Source of the DNA: JACDHQ01 sp036401195 | GTDB lineage: Bacteria; Gemmatimonadota; Gemmatimonadetes; Gemmatimonadales; Gemmatimonadaceae | Reading direction: 5' to 3' | NCBI GenBank assembly: GCA_036401195.1 | Contig: DASWVQ010000055.1 | Span: 1-14,875 of the forward strand | Length of the DNA: 14,875 nucleotides | Part shown: positions 13,254 to 14,875 of the stretch, piece by piece | Layout: each line of letters opens with the position of its first letter | Numbering within the stretch: the first letter of the stretch is position 1 | Made by a program: the position numbers and the translations under genes | Notes under the pieces: generated by a model | What the model was told of the DNA's origin: nothing | Database searches by the model: none | What the model saw: the letters and a program-made list of their open reading frames with translations, nothing else

Positions 13254-14036
13254 ATGAACTTCGGCGAACGTCTCCAGGCCTCCTTCTCCCAGGTATTCGG
13301 CGAGTTGATCCCCTCGCTGGTGGGCGCCCTCATCATCGTCTTCGCCGGCTACCTGCTGGCGAAGGTGCTGGAGAAGGTCACCGAGCGCTTCCTCCGCCGC
13401 ATCCGGCTCAACTCGATGCTGGAGCGGGGCGGGGTGATGCAGGCGGTGGAGCGCTCGGGGGCGACGCTCAACCCCACGCGCATCGCGGCCAACCTGATCT
13501 TCTGGCTCGTGATGTTCGCCATCATCCTCATCGCCGCCAACGCACTCGGCCTCGAGGGGCTGGCCAACGTCTTCTCCGAGCTGGTGAGCTACATCCCGAG
13601 CGTGATCGCGGCGATCGTGATCATCCTCGTGGGGATCGTGCTCGGCAACTTCGTGGGCGGGCTGATCGCCGCGTCGGTCGGCGCGATGCACGGCGGGCGC
13701 GCCCTCGCGCGCGTGGGGAAGGGCGGGGTGATCCTCCTCGCGGTGTTCATGGCGCTCCAGGAGCTGGGGATCGCGACCGACATCGTGACCACCGCCTTCG
13801 CGATCCTCTTCGGCGCCATCGCCCTCGCCATGGCCCTCGCCTTCGGCCTGGGCAACCGCGAGCTGGCCGGCGAAGTCACGCGCGAGTGGTACGAGCACTA
13901 TCGCAAGGAGCGCGACGACGCGATCGCCCGCGAGCGGGCGGCCGAGGCGGAGGAGGAGCTGGAGTACATGGACACCGCCGAGCGCTCGGCGCGCGGCGCG
14001 CGGAAGCCGGGCGATCCGCCCGCGAGTCCTTCCTGA
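13254..14036 (+). CDS. Multi-helix membrane protein, conserved TM-helix (CmpX/MscS-related) family
   Basis: This 260-aa protein has about five membrane helices (~18-38, 78-98, 114-136, 157-172, 177-199). It has the conserved TM-helix repeat pattern: IPSLVGALIIVFAGYLLAKV and IPSVIAAIVIILVGIVLGNF are two versions of one motif. The region RALARVGKGGVILLA and the final AFGLGNRELA also fit the family. It lacks the MscS beta domain. Residues ~205-245 form a charged helical tail. Relatives such as CmpX are linked to envelope stress or c-di-GMP signalling, and channel activity is only suspected. The ATG at 13254 has a -10-like box and a CRP-like site directly upstream. It is probably monocistronic, ending at the terminator at 14131-14193. 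Confidence 0.82.
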   Translation: MNFGERLQASFSQVFGELIPSLVGALIIVFAGYLLAKVLEKVTERFLRRIRLNSMLERGGVMQAVERSGATLNPTRIAANLIFWLVMFAIILIAANALGLEGLANVFSELVSYIPSVIAAIVIILVGIVLGNFVGGLIAASVGAMHGGRALARVGKGGVILLAVFMALQELGIATDIVTTAFAILFGAIALAMALAFGLGNRELAGEVTREWYEHYRKERDDAIARERAAEAEEELEYMDTAERSARGARKPGDPPASPS

Positions 14037-14130
14037 TCCTGCCGGCGGGCCGCGCGATTCGAGGTCGTCGCGCCGGACCGTTCGGGTTAGAAAACAGGAA
14101 AGGGGAGAAAGGACCGCGTCCCTCCAAGTG

Positions 14131-14193
14131 CAATCGCTCCTCCATGCGCCAGGATCACTCAGATCCTCATGCATGAGGAGCGATTGGTTTTTT
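14131..14193 (+). terminator. Rho-independent terminator with extended stem
   Basis: CAATCGCTCCTC (14131-14142) pairs perfectly with GAGGAGCGATTG (14175-14186), followed by GTTTTTT. Inside, ATGC pairs with GCAT and AGGATC (14151-14156) pairs with GATCCT (14162-14167), giving a long segmented stem. It lies about 95 nt after the TM-helix gene stop, beyond a locally A-rich stretch (14089-14111). Confidence 0.85.
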
Positions 14194-14249
14194 CGCCCTT
14201 TTCGCCGTTCTCGTTGTTATCCAACCCGGCAGTTTCCGGCGGGAGAGGC

Positions 14250-14875
14250 TCAGTACCCCACGGCCGCCCCGTCGCGCCGCGGATCGGCGACGCCGATCAG
14301 GCGGCCGCGCTGCACGGCGATGGCGTGCACGCCGCCGAAGGTGATGTCGGCCACGCGCGACAGCGGCTCGTAGCCCGCGGCGGCGAGCGCGGCGTACACC
14401 TCGGGGGCGAAGCCGGGTTCGACTTCCACCACGGCGCGCGCGCCGGGATGCAGCCGGGGCGCCGCGATGGCGAGCCACGGATCCTCGCCGAGCACGAGGT
14501 GGCGCCAGGTCACCTGCGTCGTTGCGGTGGGGATGTACGCCGACCCCGCCGCCCCGGCCACCCAGCGCACGTCGTCGCCGTCGAGCACGATGGTGGGGGC
14601 GATGGTGCTGCTGCCGAAGCGATTCGGGCCGCGCGTGGTGGCGTCGAAGTTGTTCGCGCCGGAGTTGAGGAAGAAGCCGTTCGCGTACACGCCGGAGCCG
14701 AACAGCACCCCCACGGTGAAGGTGAGCGACACCGCGTTGCGGTCGGCGTCCACCACGCTCAGGTGCGAGGTGTTCGACGCGGCCTCCCCTTCCTCCGGAG
14801 TGGGGCGCGCGGGCGGCGTCGCGGCGTCCGCGTCGTCCGCCGTCGGGCGCGGGGGGCGGGGCGGCGTGGCGCGCT
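14250..14875 (-). CDS. Gamma-glutamyltransferase family protein, C-terminal part (5' end beyond window)
   Basis: The frame is open to the window edge, so about 208 C-terminal residues are present. NTSHLSVVDADRNAVSL contains the autoprocessing nucleophile Thr (codon at 14769-14771), the first residue of the small subunit after self-cleavage. FGSGVYANGFFLN, the SS pair before IAPTIV, and a final GVADPRRDGAAVGY follow the family pattern. The enzyme cleaves gamma-glutamyl bonds, for example in glutathione, usually in the periplasm. It is divergent: the usual DDF is NNF, and the PGG oxyanion loop is AGS. A Pro/Ala/acidic linker precedes the Thr. The N-terminal large subunit and signal peptide lie outside. 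No clear T-tailed terminator follows on this strand. Confidence 0.85.
   Translation of the reverse strand, partial: RATPPRPPRPTADDADAATPPARPTPEEGEAASNTSHLSVVDADRNAVSLTFTVGVLFGSGVYANGFFLNSGANNFDATTRGPNRFGSSTIAPTIVLDGDDVRWVAGAAGSAYIPTATTQVTWRHLVLGEDPWLAIAAPRLHPGARAVVEVEPGFAPEVYAALAAAGYEPLSRVADITFGGVHAIAVQRGRLIGVADPRRDGAAVGY

Overview
The window is a high-GC, densely packed bacterial chromosome segment. No rRNA, tRNA, CRISPR array, transposase, integrase or phage gene was seen. The gene mix is a Ser/Thr-kinase-like receptor, secreted beta-barrel proteins with Ala-rich signal peptides, SucB/Lpd-type 2-oxoacid dehydrogenase parts, DinB, RimJ-like acetyltransferases and a gamma-glutamyltransferase. 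Together with G/C-rich intergenic repeats this suggests an environmental Gram-negative bacterium, plausibly Gemmatimonadota. That placement is inference from style and recalled sequence features, not a phylogenetic result.

Layout. 1-2134 (minus): 3' part missing, a membrane-anchored pseudokinase with a long coiled coil. 2290-2718 (minus): non-haem bacterioferritin-like protein. 2719-3086: long intergenic region with a 17-bp hairpin and a near-perfect ribosome-binding site in front of a possible 14-codon leader peptide. 3087-3542 (plus): SET-domain lysine methyltransferase, converging on the next cluster with a 5-nt gap. 3548-8530 (minus): seven tightly packed genes read in the order lpd, GNAT, lipoprotein, YbjQ-like, GNAT, DinB, protein mannosyltransferase. 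Several of these overlap by 4-7 nt. 8686-9303 (plus) and 9386-9937 (minus): two convergent secreted beta-barrel proteins separated by a large inverted repeat. 10086-11342 (minus): sucB, divergent from 11400-13079 (plus), an operon of an MDR oxidoreductase, a hotdog thioesterase and a zinc-ribbon protein. 13086-13202: large G/C-rich inverted repeat. 13254-14036 (plus): multi-helix membrane protein of the conserved TM-helix (MscS-related, CmpX-like) type, preceded by a CRP/FNR-like palindrome and followed by a strong terminator. 14250-14875 (minus): C-terminal, catalytic part of a gamma-glutamyltransferase, running off the window.

Functional links. Lpd (E3) and SucB (E2) are two components of the 2-oxoglutarate dehydrogenase complex. 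They lie about 1.6 kb apart, separated by the two barrel genes, and both are preceded by the same TATATTC element in a divergent promoter region. Three plus-strand genes (SET, MDR oxidoreductase, TM-helix protein) have a -10-like hexamer ending only 6-7 nt before the start codon, which suggests leaderless mRNAs. The most unusual items are: the pseudokinase with eight hendecad repeats; a repeat family present as an inverted pair at 13086-13202 and again, in frame, in the Pro/Ala linker of SucB; and the leader-like region upstream of the ferritin gene.
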